A DNA stretch of 64,000 nucleotides from DASVUS01 sp036388675 (GTDB taxonomy: Bacteria; Armatimonadota; Abditibacteriia; Abditibacteriales; Abditibacteriaceae): assembly GCA_036388675.1 (NCBI GenBank), contig DASVRI010000013.1:62001-126000 (forward strand), written 5' to 3'. Positions 25,714 to 33,324 of the stretch are shown one piece after another. Made by a program: the position numbers and the translations under genes. The first letter of the stretch is position 1; every line of letters starts with the position of its first letter. Below the pieces are notes generated by a model. That model ran no database searches and was not told where the DNA came from. It saw only the letters and a program-made list of their open reading frames with translations.

Positions 25714-25900
25714 AAAAGCAGTGCAGCAAAGCTGCCTGTAGTTTTACCTGACCAGAGTCTTCACGCCGACAGAGGCTGATCGCCTTCCAACGTCTAGCAT
25801 TCTATCGCCTATGCCCTGCTGATGTCAGGCCATACCCTGCGCCGGGCGCGCCGGGGCCAATTGCCGTTCCGAGTACTCGCAGCAACGCTGTGCGTAAGAA

Positions 25901-25930
25901 TTGACTTCATTCCTGTCACATCGTTATAAT
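25901..25930 (+). promoter_or_regulatory. Consensus sigma-70 promoter of nadD
   Basis: TTGACT at 25901-25906 and TATAAT at 25925-25930 with 18 bases between. Transcription should begin near 25937, exactly at an in-frame GTG, suggesting a leaderless or nearly leaderless message. A GAGTACTC lies 22 bases upstream of the -35. Confidence 0.8.
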
Positions 25931-25936
25931 CCTCCT

Positions 25937-26611
25937 GTGGGTGGAGACACGCCGGCGACGGCGCAGCGAATCGGTTTGAACCGTATCGGTTTGATGGGCG
26001 GCACGTTCGACCCGATTCATCTGGGGCACCTTTTCATCGCCGAGGAAGCGCGCGTGCGCTGCCACCTCGACCGCGTGATATTCTTCCCCAACAACCAGCC
26101 GCCGCCTGTGCTGGGCAAGAGCACCCACGTCGATGCGGAAACGCGTCTGATGCTAACGGAGCTAGCCATTGAGGGCAACGCGCGGTTTTGCGTTTCGCGC
26201 GTCGAACTCGACCGGCCTGGCCCATCGTATGCCTTTGATACGTTGAACATTCTACGCCATGAGTTTGGCCCGAAAGTAGAACTGTTCTACATCATGGGCG
26301 CCGACTCGATCAGTGAAGTCTTGACCTGGTATCGTGGTGCGGAGTTGTTTTCGATGTGCCATTTCATCGCAGCGACACGGCCCGGTTTCAGTATTGATGC
26401 GGCGCGCCGCAAGTTATCGCCCGAGCAGTTGCAGCGCGTGCAGTTTTTGGAAGTGCCGGGTTTGCACATCGCCAGTCGCGATTTGAGAGAGCGCGTGCGT
26501 CAGGGCCTGCCGATTCGTTATTTGACTCCTGATGCCGTAGCACAGGCTATCGAAGAGCGCGGGTTGTACCGCGAAGGGTTGAACCGCGAAGTGCCGCAAG
26601 GCGCCGATTGA
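25937..26611 (+). CDS. nadD: Nicotinate-nucleotide adenylyltransferase
   Basis: 224 residues from the GTG at 25937. GLMGGTFDPIHLGHLFIAEEA gives the nucleotidyltransferase T/HxGH motif; GADSISEVLTWYRGAEL, SRDLRERV and IRYLTPDAV near the C-terminus are typical NadD signatures. It adenylates nicotinate mononucleotide in NAD synthesis. The frame is open upstream to 25901, but that TTG is the -35 box. Start alternatives are GTG 25937 and TTG 25976, which begins right before the core fold; neither has a Shine-Dalgarno. rsfS follows in the common nadD-rsfS order. Confidence 0.93.
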   Translation: MGGDTPATAQRIGLNRIGLMGGTFDPIHLGHLFIAEEARVRCHLDRVIFFPNNQPPPVLGKSTHVDAETRLMLTELAIEGNARFCVSRVELDRPGPSYAFDTLNILRHEFGPKVELFYIMGADSISEVLTWYRGAELFSMCHFIAATRPGFSIDAARRKLSPEQLQRVQFLEVPGLHIASRDLRERVRQGLPIRYLTPDAVAQAIEERGLYREGLNREVPQGAD

Positions 26612-26650
26612 AGAGAGGGATTTACCATCGCTAACACGATTGAAAACAAT

Positions 26651-27112
26651 ATGACGTTTGAACTTGAAGAGCAGAACGGCATTGAACAAATCAGCACGGA
26701 GCAAAGCAACCTCGACATTGAGGGAAAAGTGCGTCTGATTTGCGCTGCCGCCGAGGACATCAAGGCGCGCGACATCGTGTACCTGGACGTGCGAGGCCAG
26801 ACCATTGTCTCCGACTTTTTTGTGGTGTGCAGCGGAACGAGCATCACGCACATCCAGAGCATCGCTGAGGGTGTGAAAGATCGTCTGCGCGAGGAAGCGA
26901 AAATGCGTGCGCGCCCTGAAGGCGATGCGCAAAGCTACTGGATGATTCTCGATTATGGCGATGTCATTCTGCACATTTTTAGCGACGAGACGCGCGAGTT
27001 CTATGACCTGGAGCGCTTATGGTCGGATGCTAAAGCAACGCGCTGGGCGACTGAAAATGACACGCCGAGTACTCGCGATGCAACAGATGATAATAGTGGA
27101 GAGCAGGCTTAG
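26651..27112 (+). CDS. rsfS: Ribosomal silencing factor RsfS
   Basis: 153 residues; the RsfS core spans about 25-135 with KARDIVYLDVRGQTIVSDFFV, CSGTSITHIQSIAEGV and DYGDVILHIFSDETREFYDLERLW. It binds ribosomal protein uL14 and blocks subunit joining when nutrients are low. The ATG at 26651 is used here. A good ribosome site AGAGAGGG at 26612-26619 is instead eight bases before an in-frame ATC at 26627, so a non-standard start cannot be excluded. The C-terminal 20 residues are acidic and beyond the usual end. Confidence 0.94.
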   Translation: MTFELEEQNGIEQISTEQSNLDIEGKVRLICAAAEDIKARDIVYLDVRGQTIVSDFFVVCSGTSITHIQSIAEGVKDRLREEAKMRARPEGDAQSYWMILDYGDVILHIFSDETREFYDLERLWSDAKATRWATENDTPSTRDATDDNSGEQA

Positions 27113-27496
27113 TGTATCCGTCGTACGTTGATCACATGAAACCGAGACTTTCCTCGTTACAAAATATATGGCTTGCGTTGGCCATGTGCTATGGGCATAT
27201 ATGCCAGCGGCACATGAATCATCGGCAGAGGCCGCACTCCCGTTGGAGGCACTGCCTGTGGAGGCAATATGTCTCCAGGCAACATGCCTCCAGGCAACAT
27301 TGCTTTCAGAGGCTTTGCCTCCACAGGCAATGTGTGCAATCACACGGGCGACCTACGACCACCAGGTCCAGGTTCCCCGCCGATTACACCGCCCGGCACG
27401 GGAGCGCATCTTTATCCGCATGGTAACTCCAGCGAGAAGAGCGCAAACGTGTCGGGCCTTTTTGTTTGTGCTGCCGTTTTTAGAGTTGGCATAACG
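27113..27496 (+). other. 384-base spacer with inverted and direct short repeats
   Basis: No gene recognised. A 14-base inverted pair TGCCTGTGGAGGCA (27251-27264) and TGCCTCCACAGGCA (27317-27330) encloses two direct copies of CTCCAGGCAACA. An open frame runs in from upstream into the next gene, but it is compositionally odd, and the TPR protein has a better start at 27497. It could be an RNA leader or decayed sequence; I see no known riboswitch pattern. Confidence 0.5.
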
Positions 27497-28333
27497 ATGA
27501 ACGAAGATTCACAAACAACCGGGAAGAACCTGCCGCAAAACGCACGCCGCACAGTCGTGCCTGGTGGCGGCGCGCCAAACGGTGCGGCACCGAATGGTTC
27601 GGTGCCGAATGGTTCAGCACCGCAGCGTCCGCCGGCACAAAGCGCGGCAAATCGTTCTCAACCGACGAATCGTGACGAGAGCAACGCCGGCGCGGAAAGG
27701 CTGCGCCGCGAAGAAAAGGCGGCGGGGCTGGTAATGCACGCGCGCAACATGTTGCGCAAAGGCCAGCGGGATCAGGCACGCGCGCAGTTGCAGCAGGCGT
27801 TCATGCTGAACCCGACCGATTGCGGTGCCTTCGAGTTGCTGGGTGACATCTTTTTAGAAGAAGGCGAGCAGCAAAAAGCGATTACGGTCTTTGAACGGGG
27901 TCGTCAGCATCATCCACGACACGCAGCGTTCGAGGAAAAAATCGCTCTGGCCCATGTCGACCTGGCAGAGATGGAACGCGACCGCATCCTGAAAGAGCAG
28001 TTGTTGGCCGACCCCACGGCGAGCGCACAGGAACGAACCAGCGAGCGCAAACCGATTTCAGTGGCATTTCTGTCGTTGATGGTGCCGGGAGCAGGGCAGT
28101 ATTACAACGAGGAGCCGGAGCGCGCCCTGGTGTTTTTCCCGGTTGCCCTGCTGCTGTTGTGCACGTGGGCCGTTCCCTGGCTGGGTGGTTGGAGCATGGG
28201 CGGTTTTGAAAGAGTGTGGATCGGTGGCATTCTGGTCATTGCCGCTGTGTGGCATATCGTGTCGGCGGTTGATGCGGCGCGCAGCGCACAGCGTGAGATC
28301 GACGAGCAAAAACGACTTCTTGGTATGCCGTGA
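27497..28333 (+). CDS. TPR-containing protein with C-terminal membrane helices
   Basis: 278 residues from the ATG at 27497. A low-complexity Asn/Gly/Pro segment (AAPNGSVPNGSAP) fills the first 70 residues. Two to three TPR-like helix pairs follow (HARNMLRKGQRDQARAQLQQAF, GAFELLGDIFLEEGEQQKAI), about residues 75-150. Two membrane helices lie near 205-260 with VPGAGQYYNEEPERALVFF between, a motif seen in small DUF5683-like membrane proteins. It probably scaffolds other proteins at the membrane. It may be cotranscribed with rsfS despite the long spacer. Confidence 0.65.
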   Translation: MNEDSQTTGKNLPQNARRTVVPGGGAPNGAAPNGSVPNGSAPQRPPAQSAANRSQPTNRDESNAGAERLRREEKAAGLVMHARNMLRKGQRDQARAQLQQAFMLNPTDCGAFELLGDIFLEEGEQQKAITVFERGRQHHPRHAAFEEKIALAHVDLAEMERDRILKEQLLADPTASAQERTSERKPISVAFLSLMVPGAGQYYNEEPERALVFFPVALLLLCTWAVPWLGGWSMGGFERVWIGGILVIAAVWHIVSAVDAARSAQREIDEQKRLLGMP

Positions 28334-28471
28334 CTTTTGATACAAAGGCCGGGTCGAGCATTGAGCTCGGCAAAAATTACATACGAGAATGAGGTGAAAT
28401 GTTGCTTCTGCCGTTTGAATGTTCATAGAACAGCAATAATTTAGCGGCGCTAATGTGAGCCAACAAACATC

Positions 28472-29005
28472 ATGGAAACTGGAGTACTCGTTCTTAACTT
28501 CAACTACGAGCCGTTGAACATCTGCGGGCTGCAACGCGGCATGGTGCTGCTGTATCTGGGCAAAGCCGAAGTGCTGCGCTTTAGCGACGACGTGCTGACT
28601 TCAGCGGGCGGCGAATCGTTTCTGGTGCCCAGCGTCTTGCGCCTGCGCCAGTTCGTTAAGCGTCCGACACCGCAACTGAAGATGTCGCGCAAGTCGATTC
28701 TGGCACGCGACGATTACACCTGCCAATACTGCGGCTCGCGCAGCAACCTCACGCTCGATCACGTATTCCCGCGTCACCGTGGCGGCGAGACCACATGGGA
28801 AAATCTTGTTTGCTGCTGTCTGCGCTGCAACAACAAGAAAGGCCCGCTCACGCCGCAAGAAGCCGGCATGCGCCTGCCCCACCCGGCCCGCAAGCCGCGC
28901 TACGTGCCCTACATCTCGTTTCCGCGCTTCATCTCCGCCATGCGCCGCCCCGAATGGCGCGAGTACCTGGAAGGCTACGGCAAAGGCCTCGAAGACCGCT
29001 TTTAA
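28472..29005 (+). CDS. HNH endonuclease family protein
   Basis: 177 residues. Residues 80-130 form an HNH zinc-binding module: CQYCG, then LDHVFPRHRGGETTWENLV, then CLRCNNKKG; the DH pair, Asn and Cys residues are all present. The first 75 residues are a beta-rich domain starting VLVLNFNYEPLN, found on standalone HNH proteins in cyanobacteria and other phyla. Their role is not settled; nicking or repair is possible. A GAGTACTC covers codons 4-6 (GVL). It is followed at seven bases by a strong hairpin and then by the cassette-like region. Confidence 0.88.
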   Translation: METGVLVLNFNYEPLNICGLQRGMVLLYLGKAEVLRFSDDVLTSAGGESFLVPSVLRLRQFVKRPTPQLKMSRKSILARDDYTCQYCGSRSNLTLDHVFPRHRGGETTWENLVCCCLRCNNKKGPLTPQEAGMRLPHPARKPRYVPYISFPRFISAMRRPEWREYLEGYGKGLEDRF

Positions 29006-29011
29006 CTGATG

Positions 29012-29058
29012 AAGGCCGCAACATAATCTCGCCGATTGACGCATTACGTTGCGGCCTT
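29012..29058. repeat. Hairpin after the HNH gene
   Basis: Arms 29012-29027 and 29043-29058 (AAGGCCGCAAC...GTTGCGGCCTT) match at 15 of 16 positions around a 15-base loop. No T-run follows. It may be the HNH transcript terminator or the first palindrome of the cassette-like array, as its arms end in CGCAAC and GTTGCG. Confidence 0.75.
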
Positions 29059-29128
29059 ACCCTTCAGCGGTCTAATCAGATATTGTGCGGCTTGCGCTTA
29101 GCAGTGCGAAACTGGAACTTTAATAATT

Positions 29129-29389
29129 ATGCCGCTTCAAGACCAAAATAAGCCTCAACCGCCAAATAGCTTTCTGTTAGGTTGCACAGGATTTGGTCTT
29201 GGTGGTGTTGTGGGTGGCATAGGTGGTTTTCTGCTCCCACCTGTTTATTACCAATTTACCAATCCACGTATTCTGCAAGACGGCCAGTGGGGTTTGGTTT
29301 ATTTACTTTCTATTCCAGCAGGTGTAATCATAGGTGCAATCGCAGGTGCGCTCATTGAATTTCTTGTGGCTGTTCTGCGGCGGCCATAA
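29129..29389 (+). CDS. Small two-helix membrane protein, unknown (cassette-like)
   Basis: 86 residues. Hydrophobic Gly-rich helices at about 15-40 (GFGLGGVVGGIGGFLLPP) and 58-80 (AGVIIGAIAGALIEFLV). No family recognised. The local sequence is clearly richer in A+T than the flanking core genes, and the ORF is followed 26 bases later by an attC-like palindrome. This suggests a mobile gene cassette rather than a resident gene. Confidence 0.6.
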   Translation: MPLQDQNKPQPPNSFLLGCTGFGLGGVVGGIGGFLLPPVYYQFTNPRILQDGQWGLVYLLSIPAGVIIGAIAGALIEFLVAVLRRP

Positions 29390-29415
29390 TATGGCGGCAG
29401 AACTGCCCAAACAAG

Positions 29416-29505
29416 CAGCACAACGACCGAGTTCACCGGACTGCCTACAGCTCCGTTCGTTCCTCACTCCGCTTCCGGCAGCCGGTGAACTCGGTCGTTG
29501 TGCTG
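29416..29505 (+). other. Candidate attC site 1
   Basis: Perfect 24-base inverted arms at 29416-29439 and 29482-29505. Outer boxes GCACAAC (29418-29424) and GTTGTGC (29497-29503) fit the R''/R' layout of integron attC sites with one deviation from RYYYAAC/GTTRRRY. An extra unpaired A separates CCGG from an inner CTGCC/GGCAG pair, like an extrahelical base. The length of 86 bases is within the attC range. Confidence 0.45.
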
Positions 29506-29610
29506 CAAGCGCGCGGCACTTCTGGAATTGATATCTTCCAAATCAAAGCGAACGAACAAATTTCAACCATCAGTTGAGATGTCAGGATAAGAGTACTCAG
29601 AGGGTTACCT

Positions 29611-29844
29611 TTGAAAGGTTGTATGGGCTTTATTGTTGGCGCCGTTGTGGGAACTGCATTATTTATCCTGCTCATCATCTTTCCAGTGAGTCGCGTTAAG
29701 TTACCATCTGGATAACAAGATAGCGGAGCAATTGCAAATGGGGCAACGCTAATCGTAGGCACACCCGTTGCCGCCGTTATTAGAGGCTGTGTCGGCTTGG
29801 CGGTCGCTGCTGTCATCGCTGCTCGAAAACGACGAGAGCAATAA
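29611..29844 (+). pseudogene. Small two-helix membrane protein ORF interrupted by a stop codon
   Basis: Reading from TTG 29611 (AGAGGG six bases upstream), the frame gives a hydrophobic helix (GFIVGAVVGTALFILLIIFP), then a TAA at 29713-29715, and continues in the same frame with a second helix (LIVGTPVAAVIRGCVGLAVAAVIAA) and a basic end (ARKRREQ) to TAA 29842-29844. The whole would be 77 residues, resembling the two-helix protein upstream in size and Gly/Ala-rich helices. A single-base change creating the stop is the simplest reading. Alternatives are a genuine 34-residue protein or a sequencing error. Confidence 0.55.
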
Positions 29845-29925
29845 GCCGCACCAGAACTTTCCTTCAAAGTCCCTAACTTGCAACACAACAGGGCGCTGCA
29901 CGCCGACACATTCAACAGCTCAAAT

Positions 29926-30081
29926 ATGAATACTGACTTCGATGATAAATTAGCGCAGCTCGCCCAGAGGAAGACGTTGCTCGTCGCGAAAATAAGAGAT
30001 GTATTTGCAGACGTGCCTTATCCAGGTGACGACAACATAACTGGCACTACATATCCCTGGGATGAAGGAGTGTCTGACTAG
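29926..30081 (+). CDS. Short hypothetical protein, probably truncated (cassette-like)
   Basis: 51 residues from ATG 29926. The text IRDVFADVPYPGDDNIT resembles the N-terminal part of larger hypothetical proteins, so this copy may be cut short by its TAG. It starts after a partial repeat at 29877-29905 (CAACACAACAGGGCGCTGCAC) and ends four bases before a palindrome at 30086-30185. Placement between such repeats is the main evidence that it is a cassette gene or the remnant of one. Confidence 0.4.
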   Translation: MNTDFDDKLAQLAQRKTLLVAKIRDVFADVPYPGDDNITGTTYPWDEGVSD

Positions 30082-30085
30082 AAGC

Positions 30086-30185
30086 GGTTTCACAACCTCA
30101 CTGCGGCCCTTTAACGAGTACTCGGAGCCTTGTGTTGCAAGAGCCGAAAGCATTTCTTTAAAACGACATGTGAAGTTGTGAAACC
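30086..30185 (+). other. Candidate attC site 2
   Basis: Arms 30086-30101 (GGTTTCACAACCTCAC) and 30170-30185 complement each other with one mismatch, giving R''/R'-like ends CACAAC and GTTGTG around 68 bases. It begins four bases after the stop codon of the small ORF, as attC sites do. It contains a GAGTACTC at 30116. Confidence 0.4.
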
Positions 30186-30213
30186 ATCTCTAACAAATTC
30201 TGATATTACAATT

Positions 30214-30306
30214 CGGCAACAGCAGGCTAACTAGTCGCTGCAACGGAGTGCTTACAGCTTGCGCTACGCTCCAGCTTTCGGCAGCCGCTAAGCCTAATCG
30301 TTGTGC
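30214..30306 (+). other. Candidate attC site 3
   Basis: Ends are CGGCAAC (30214-30220) and GTTGTGC (30300-30306). Imperfect arms AGGCTAACTAGTCGCTGC and GCAGCCGCTAAGCCT pair with unpaired bases. The right half shares TACAGCT...CTTnCGGCAGCCG...TCGTTGTGC with candidate site 1, so the two are related. Confidence 0.4.
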
Positions 30307-30384
30307 CGGTGTGAGCGGCTTGGATACAAAGCCTGAGATTGCAAAATAAGTCAACCTGAGCGACAATAAAGGGCGCAGGAAAAC

Positions 30385-30591
30385 ATGAACAAAGGAAGTG
30401 TAATAATGGCCGAAGATCAAGTTATTGCCAACCAGAATCAGATTCTTGAGAATCAAACGGTGATCCAGGATAACCAGAAGACAATCTTGGAAAATCAAGC
30501 TGACATCAAAGAAAACCAAAGCAAACTCGACGAGATTTTGGCGAACCAAAAGCAAATCATGGCGAACCAAGACCAAATCCTTGCAAAGTAG
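30385..30591 (+). CDS. 68-residue coiled-coil protein with Asn at heptad d positions
   Basis: Nearly the whole protein after residue 11 is a heptad array of the form I-x-x-N-Q-x-x (IANQNQ, ILENQTV, IQDNQKT, ILENQAD, IKENQSK), then a ten-residue step and IMANQDQ. Ile at a and Asn at d is typical of trimeric coiled-coil stalks. No signal peptide, enzyme motif or membrane helix is present. ATG 30385 is used; ATG 30406 is an alternative with GGAAG upstream. It sits after candidate attC site 3 and before a half site, so may be a cassette gene. Confidence 0.6.
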   Translation: MNKGSVIMAEDQVIANQNQILENQTVIQDNQKTILENQADIKENQSKLDEILANQKQIMANQDQILAK

Positions 30592-30860
30592 GACGACACC
30601 TGTGCCCGTGCCGTGAATCCTTGAAACATGGCGAAGTGCGGCACTGCAATGATGCACCGCATTTCGCCTCAGAGGAGACAACAGCGGCACAACAAGGCGC
30701 TACACCAGATCACCTTTATGATTGCAGTGGGGGTGAGGTAGTAATCTGGACATAAAGCCACGCCTGCCTTGCTGCCGTTTTTGCCTTGGACAGCCTACTG
30801 CAGAAGACTCACCTTCTAGACTTATTATCAATAGACCTCGTGCGTAAATGCACTTGTACG
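30592..30860. other. Noncoding stretch with hairpin and attC-like half site
   Basis: No gene seen. A hairpin with arms 30630-30641 and 30657-30668 (GGCGAAGTGCGG) pairs at 11 of 12 positions. At 30687 GCACAACAAGGCGCTACAC closely matches the partial repeat at 29884, like the left half of an attC site, but no matching GTTGTGC half follows. Weak pairing of CCAGAT (30704) with ATCTGG (30753) is possible. Confidence 0.45.
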
Positions 30861-30926
30861 CAACCGCGCCCGTGAGGCAGCGGGCTTACTGAAGCGAATC
30901 AACCCGCTGCCTCACGGGCGCGGTTG
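30861..30926. repeat. Long perfect hairpin repeat (GCCCGTGAGGCAG type)
   Basis: Arms 30861-30884 and 30903-30926 are perfect 24-base complements around an 18-base loop that starts CTTACTGAAG. Order CGTGAG then GGGCTTA matches the other hairpins. No T-run on either side. Confidence 0.92.
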
Positions 30927-31003
30927 GGAAAAACAGCCGTCGCCAAGACATATGCAACAGGTCTTATGAAGAGTTGTGCTGAAGTGCGCTCTTGCTCTTG
31001 GTA

Positions 31004-31137
31004 TAGCAGTTAATAGCTTGCAGGCAACACAGAACCCCAAGCGTGAGCACGGGGCTGAACTCAGTGGTGCCTTAGCCCTGCGCTCACGCTTGGGGTTCCG
31101 GGGCAATCGCGTGTAGCCTGCAAGTCGTTAACTGCTA
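31004..31137. repeat. Nested inverted repeat with inner CCCCAAGCGTGAGC hairpin
   Basis: Outer arms 31004-31025 and 31116-31137 (TAGCAGTTAAnnnCTTGCAGGC) match except for three central bases. Inner arms 31033-31048 and 31082-31097 are perfect (AACCCCAAGCGTGAGC), with a further GGGCT/AGCCC pair inside. The inner part is a member of the hairpin family at 19805. It lies at the end of the minus-strand operon. Confidence 0.9.
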
Positions 31138-31182
31138 CAACAGCCGTAGATGTTCGCCCGAACTTTCATGTATCGAGAAAGA

Positions 31183-33309
31183 TCAGTTTTGTGGCGGTGT
31201 GGAAACGACAACCGGGCTAACGCTCCATTCGTGCAATACGCCGTTTTCTCGCGATGCCTGGCGCGAAAGCCACCATGTGATGAAGGTTCCTGGTCGTAAT
31301 GCGCTCCAAGAGGCGCGGGGCCAGATGATGAAATCGGCACGTTGCGAGTTCCAGCCGCTGAGACGATATTGAGCGTCTTGCCACTGTTGCTGTGTCACGG
31401 TGCCTGCCTTGATAGCTGCTTGCCAATCCTCAGGCGCCAACTGAACGGCAAGTCGCAACGGGCCCTCGCCGGGGATGCGACTCCACAGTACGCTCGATTG
31501 TCCAATGTAAGGCGCCGTATTGCGCATATACCACACCAGGGGCCACGATTTATCGGGATGCACCCAGATGTTTGCGTTGCTCGAAGATGTATCGCGCAGT
31601 CCGTTCATCAGCTTGTCGCGGAAATCTTCGGTCGCCTGCGCGTAGAACATCGGCTCGCGGCGGTCGGCGGGTCGCTCGAAGTTGGTCGCGGATAAGTTGC
31701 GCAGCAAGAACACGATTCCCGCCATAGCGGCCACCACGCTCCAGGTTTTGGCAGGCGAGCTAACGTGTCGAGTACTCGACGCGCGATTATTCGGTTCATC
31801 GTCACGCGATTCAACGAATTGCTCCCAGTGATGAGCGATCCAGGTGCCCGCCAGAAACGCAAACGGCAGCATGATGTGCGTCATCAGCCAGGGCACTTTC
31901 TCGTTCGCCAGCGAATACAACACGAAAGACGTGAGCGCCCACCAGATCAGCAAATCGGTGAACGGCGAGCGGTGGCGACATAAATAAACTAATCCGCACA
32001 ACCCTGCCAGAATAATCGGCAACTCGTAGAGTGCCATCAACACGATGTAATAATCGTGACGACCCGGCAAGCGAGGATTGGCCTGCTGTCCGCCCCAGTA
32101 TTGGAGCATCTTGGGAATGGCGCTTTCCCGCCCCACAACATCGCCCCAGTAACGCGAAATAGCAGCGGGATCGCTGAGCCAAAGATAACCGTGTCCATAG
32201 AAAAACGCGAAAAGGAAGAACCCGGCAGCCGCACACAGCAGTGGTGTAATCCAGTGCCAGAGATTGCGCACATCGCGATTGGCCTCTTCGATTCCAGCCG
32301 CCGTCTCATCGGTTGTTGCATCTTGCGAGTACTCGGGCGCGCGGCGCAGCCATTCCCAGATGACAAAAACCGACGCAACACAAAACAGCGAAAAGAACCT
32401 CTCGTGCCAGTGGACTTCACGATTGATGACAATTGACACCACTGCCACAGCCAGCAACGCCGCCAGCGGCACCCAGAACGGCCAGGTCGCTTTGTGATCG
32501 CCACGCAACAGGTCACTGCCTTTATATGCCACCCAGAAAGACAGCAGCATGGCGACAATAAAAAACGCGTTCGCTTTGGTGCAGATAAGAAGAGCCAGCA
32601 GCGACACCACGCCGACACGCGCCCAGCGACCGCGTGCGCTGGTGCTGGGGTTGTCGCGCGCCGTTTGAAAGCAGAGAACTGCGCCCAGAGTGAGCAGCAT
32701 GACGAGCGAATCGTGGATTAAGTGGCGGCTGTAAGTGGTAATGACCGGCGAAATCACAAGAAGCGCCAGGCTGCACAACATGGCGCGTGCCCCAAGCCAA
32801 CGGCGCGTTGCAAGAGCCGCCGCCAGCATTGCGATGCCAAGCAGTGCCGGAGCCAGGCGCGCTGAGAAGTCGGAGTCACCAAACAGCCACATGATAGTAG
32901 CCACCAGATGATAAAGCAACGGCCCATGATAGATCGGGTCGTATTTGTAATCGGCGAAATGCAGCGAGAAGTTGGCGTGAATCGCTTCGTCGTGCGAGTA
33001 AGGGCCGTTTCCCAGCCAAAGCAGGCGCAAGACGACCGCCGCGAACAGCCATGCCGCAACCCAGAGCCAGAGATGCGTCCCTGTGTTATCGAGTACTCGA
33101 AAAGGCTCATAGCCCGTAGCGGTGCGCACCGTGCCACGCCCCACTCCGGCACGGCCCGGTGAGACTCTGGGAGTTGCGCCAGCAGGTCTGCCGGTAGTTG
33201 GCCTGCCGGCGTTAGGCCCCGAGCCAGCCGGTTTTGAAGCGCTGGCTTTCGCGCGCGACGCAGTTGTGGCTGGAGTCGTCCTGGAAACAGAATTCTTTTT
33301 TTTGCTCAT
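31183..33309 (-). CDS. Agl23/TIGR03663-type membrane glycosyltransferase-like protein
   Basis: 708 residues. The first 65 are a disordered basic tail (Ser, Thr, Ala, Pro, Arg), followed by about 11 membrane helices. YSHDEAIHANFSLHFADYKYDPIYHGPLLYHL after helix 1 is the GT-C type acidic loop, and ALTSFVLYSLANEKVPWLMTHIMLP is the family hallmark. These proteins are linked with lipid-linked sugar flipping or transfer. It is the last gene of an operon with a DUF2298 protein (stop 15 bases upstream of this start) and a GT2 enzyme. Three GAGTACTC copies lie inside. Exact reaction unproven for the family. Confidence 0.85.
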   Translation of the reverse strand: MSKKKNSVSRTTPATTASRAKASASKPAGSGPNAGRPTTGRPAGATPRVSPGRAGVGRGTVRTATGYEPFRVLDNTGTHLWLWVAAWLFAAVVLRLLWLGNGPYSHDEAIHANFSLHFADYKYDPIYHGPLLYHLVATIMWLFGDSDFSARLAPALLGIAMLAAALATRRWLGARAMLCSLALLVISPVITTYSRHLIHDSLVMLLTLGAVLCFQTARDNPSTSARGRWARVGVVSLLALLICTKANAFFIVAMLLSFWVAYKGSDLLRGDHKATWPFWVPLAALLAVAVVSIVINREVHWHERFFSLFCVASVFVIWEWLRRAPEYSQDATTDETAAGIEEANRDVRNLWHWITPLLCAAAGFFLFAFFYGHGYLWLSDPAAISRYWGDVVGRESAIPKMLQYWGGQQANPRLPGRHDYYIVLMALYELPIILAGLCGLVYLCRHRSPFTDLLIWWALTSFVLYSLANEKVPWLMTHIMLPFAFLAGTWIAHHWEQFVESRDDEPNNRASSTRHVSSPAKTWSVVAAMAGIVFLLRNLSATNFERPADRREPMFYAQATEDFRDKLMNGLRDTSSSNANIWVHPDKSWPLVWYMRNTAPYIGQSSVLWSRIPGEGPLRLAVQLAPEDWQAAIKAGTVTQQQWQDAQYRLSGWNSQRADFIIWPRASWSALRPGTFITWWLSRQASRENGVLHEWSVSPVVVSTPPQN

Positions 33310-33324
33310 ACCTTCAAAAACCGC

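Noticed and set aside
26627..26629. ATC as the true start codon of rsfS
   Set aside because: The ribosome site spacing is attractive, but ATC starts are very rare and the ATG at 26651 still leaves the whole conserved domain.
28472..29005. HNH gene as a homing endonuclease or mobile intron
   Set aside because: It is a free-standing gene with its own start and the beta-rich N-terminal domain of a non-mobile HNH family; no intron or intein boundaries are seen.
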